Shown here piece by piece: positions 63,402 to 64,000 of a stretch of DNA of 64,000 nt (position 1 is its first letter; every line of letters starts with the position of its first letter). Origin of the DNA: Hortaea werneckii. Lineage: Eukaryota; Ascomycota; Dothideomycetes; Mycosphaerellales; Teratosphaeriaceae. A program made the translations under genes and the position numbers. The DNA is taken from the NCBI GenBank assembly GCA_037044905.1, contig JBAOKB010000020.1:248001-312000 (forward strand), given 5' to 3'. The notes under the pieces are model-generated. The model was not told the origin of the DNA. It saw only the letters and a program-made list of their open reading frames with translations, and did not search any database.

Positions 63402-64000
63402 ACGATCACGCCTCCAGGCCAGGGCGCGAGAGGGGAGCGAGGGGATTGACCTGCAGCTGCGAGTCTCGAAGGGAGTTTCAGATGTGGTGTTTAGCAATGG
63501 TCGATAGCGTGATATGCATGTAGACGGGCGGACAGAGTGCGTCACACAGTGTAGCTCTGTATTTTTAAAAAGCCTGCCAATGAGACTGCTGCTCTGGTCC
63601 GCACTATATGCCGCTTCGGTATTCTACCGCTGTGTGTATTGGTACAGTACAGCGCTTTTCGCATAGAATGCCCCAAGGCTGCAAATCCCGCGCAGCAGCA
63701 GACGCCGCGCACAGGTCGCCTGTCTAGAGAGCGAAAGGAAGCTCTTTCCGACATCTAGTCGGCACGATGGCGGGCGATGATCATACACCATGGGCCTTCC
63801 CCTTCCCGTCTGCGGCCGCGTGGTTGACATTGATTAACCACTCCGACGATCCGAATTCGTTCCTCCTTCTAGCGTGCAAATACTCGTCCTGTCATGGTGT
63901 CGGTTGACCTCCCTTGGGATGCATGCCTTCAACGCAAACGAGAATCCCCCCAACCAATTAACAAAAGCATCCCGTCCACCCGTCCTCGCCGTCGTCCCTG
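63402..64000. other. RdRP 3' flank to the window end
   Basis: No gene was recognised in 600 bp. Short minus-strand frames at 63540-63830 have no family features. A gene could begin beyond the right edge. Confidence 0.5.

Noticed and set aside
1..64000. tRNA, rRNA, transposon, CRISPR and viral-integration features
   Set aside because: No cloverleaf-like A/B box pair, terminal repeats, transposase or reverse transcriptase, or array structure was noticed. The RdRP is of the cellular RNA-silencing type, not viral.

Overview
The window is nuclear DNA of a filamentous ascomycete (Pezizomycotina). The evidence is: about 20 protein genes on both strands; short introns, mostly 48-120 nt, with GTRNGT donors and CAG/TAG acceptors; and fungus-specific families (PalI, the Pth11-like rhodopsin fold, DUF3433, Ash1-type SET, Rdp1-type RdRP, SHY1, a GH7 cellobiohydrolase). 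A Dothideomycete-like host is only an inference. No tRNA, rRNA, transposon, CRISPR array or secondary-metabolite core gene was seen. Exon coordinates were worked out by hand from splice signals, reading phase and family continuity. ATG starts were required throughout.

Layout. 1-1639 (-): MFS transporter, cut by the left edge. 3224-6472 (-): palI, ambient-pH sensing. 8583-10156 (+): proteasome lid subunit RPN5. 10914-12071 (-): small MLRQ/NDUFA4-like mitochondrial protein. 12592-15315 (+): Erf2 palmitoyltransferase. 16311-19547 (+): Ash1-type SET methyltransferase. 21041-22573 (+): secreted GH7 cellobiohydrolase. 23067-23990 (+): disordered hypothetical protein. 24180-25280 (-): zinc alcohol dehydrogenase. 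26161-29112 (-): DUF3433 membrane protein. 29972-32231 (-): six-exon DEAD-box helicase. 32824-34066 (-): secreted beta-propeller lactonase. 34687-39894 (-): REV3. 40360-41733 (-): rhodopsin-fold membrane protein. 43094-44837 (+): amino-acid/amine permease. 46138-49415 (+): secreted GH31 alpha-glucosidase. 49873-50934 (-): SHY1. 51144-52631 (+): UBX protein. 53012-54679 (-): D-lactate dehydrogenase. 55188-58610 (+): unrecognised coiled-coil protein. 59136-63401 (+): RNA-dependent RNA polymerase.

The genes do not form one pathway. Loose themes are extracellular polysaccharide use (GH7, GH31), mitochondrial function (MLRQ-like protein, SHY1, D-lactate dehydrogenase), membrane sensing and transport (MFS, PalI, rhodopsin-fold protein, permease, DUF3433) and genome or RNA control (Ash1, REV3, helicase, RdRP).

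The most striking item is the GH31 alpha-glucosidase. It carries a complete CBM20 starch-binding module inside its catalytic domain, between the catalytic nucleophile and the acid/base. Two dibasic Lys-Arg sites follow in the linker. Aromatic substitutions fall in starch-binding site 1, while site 2 is intact. Other points worth checking are a frame-neutral 60-nt intron in SHY1, a T26 tract in a 68-nt helicase intron, and an uncharacterised coiled-coil gene just upstream of the RdRP.
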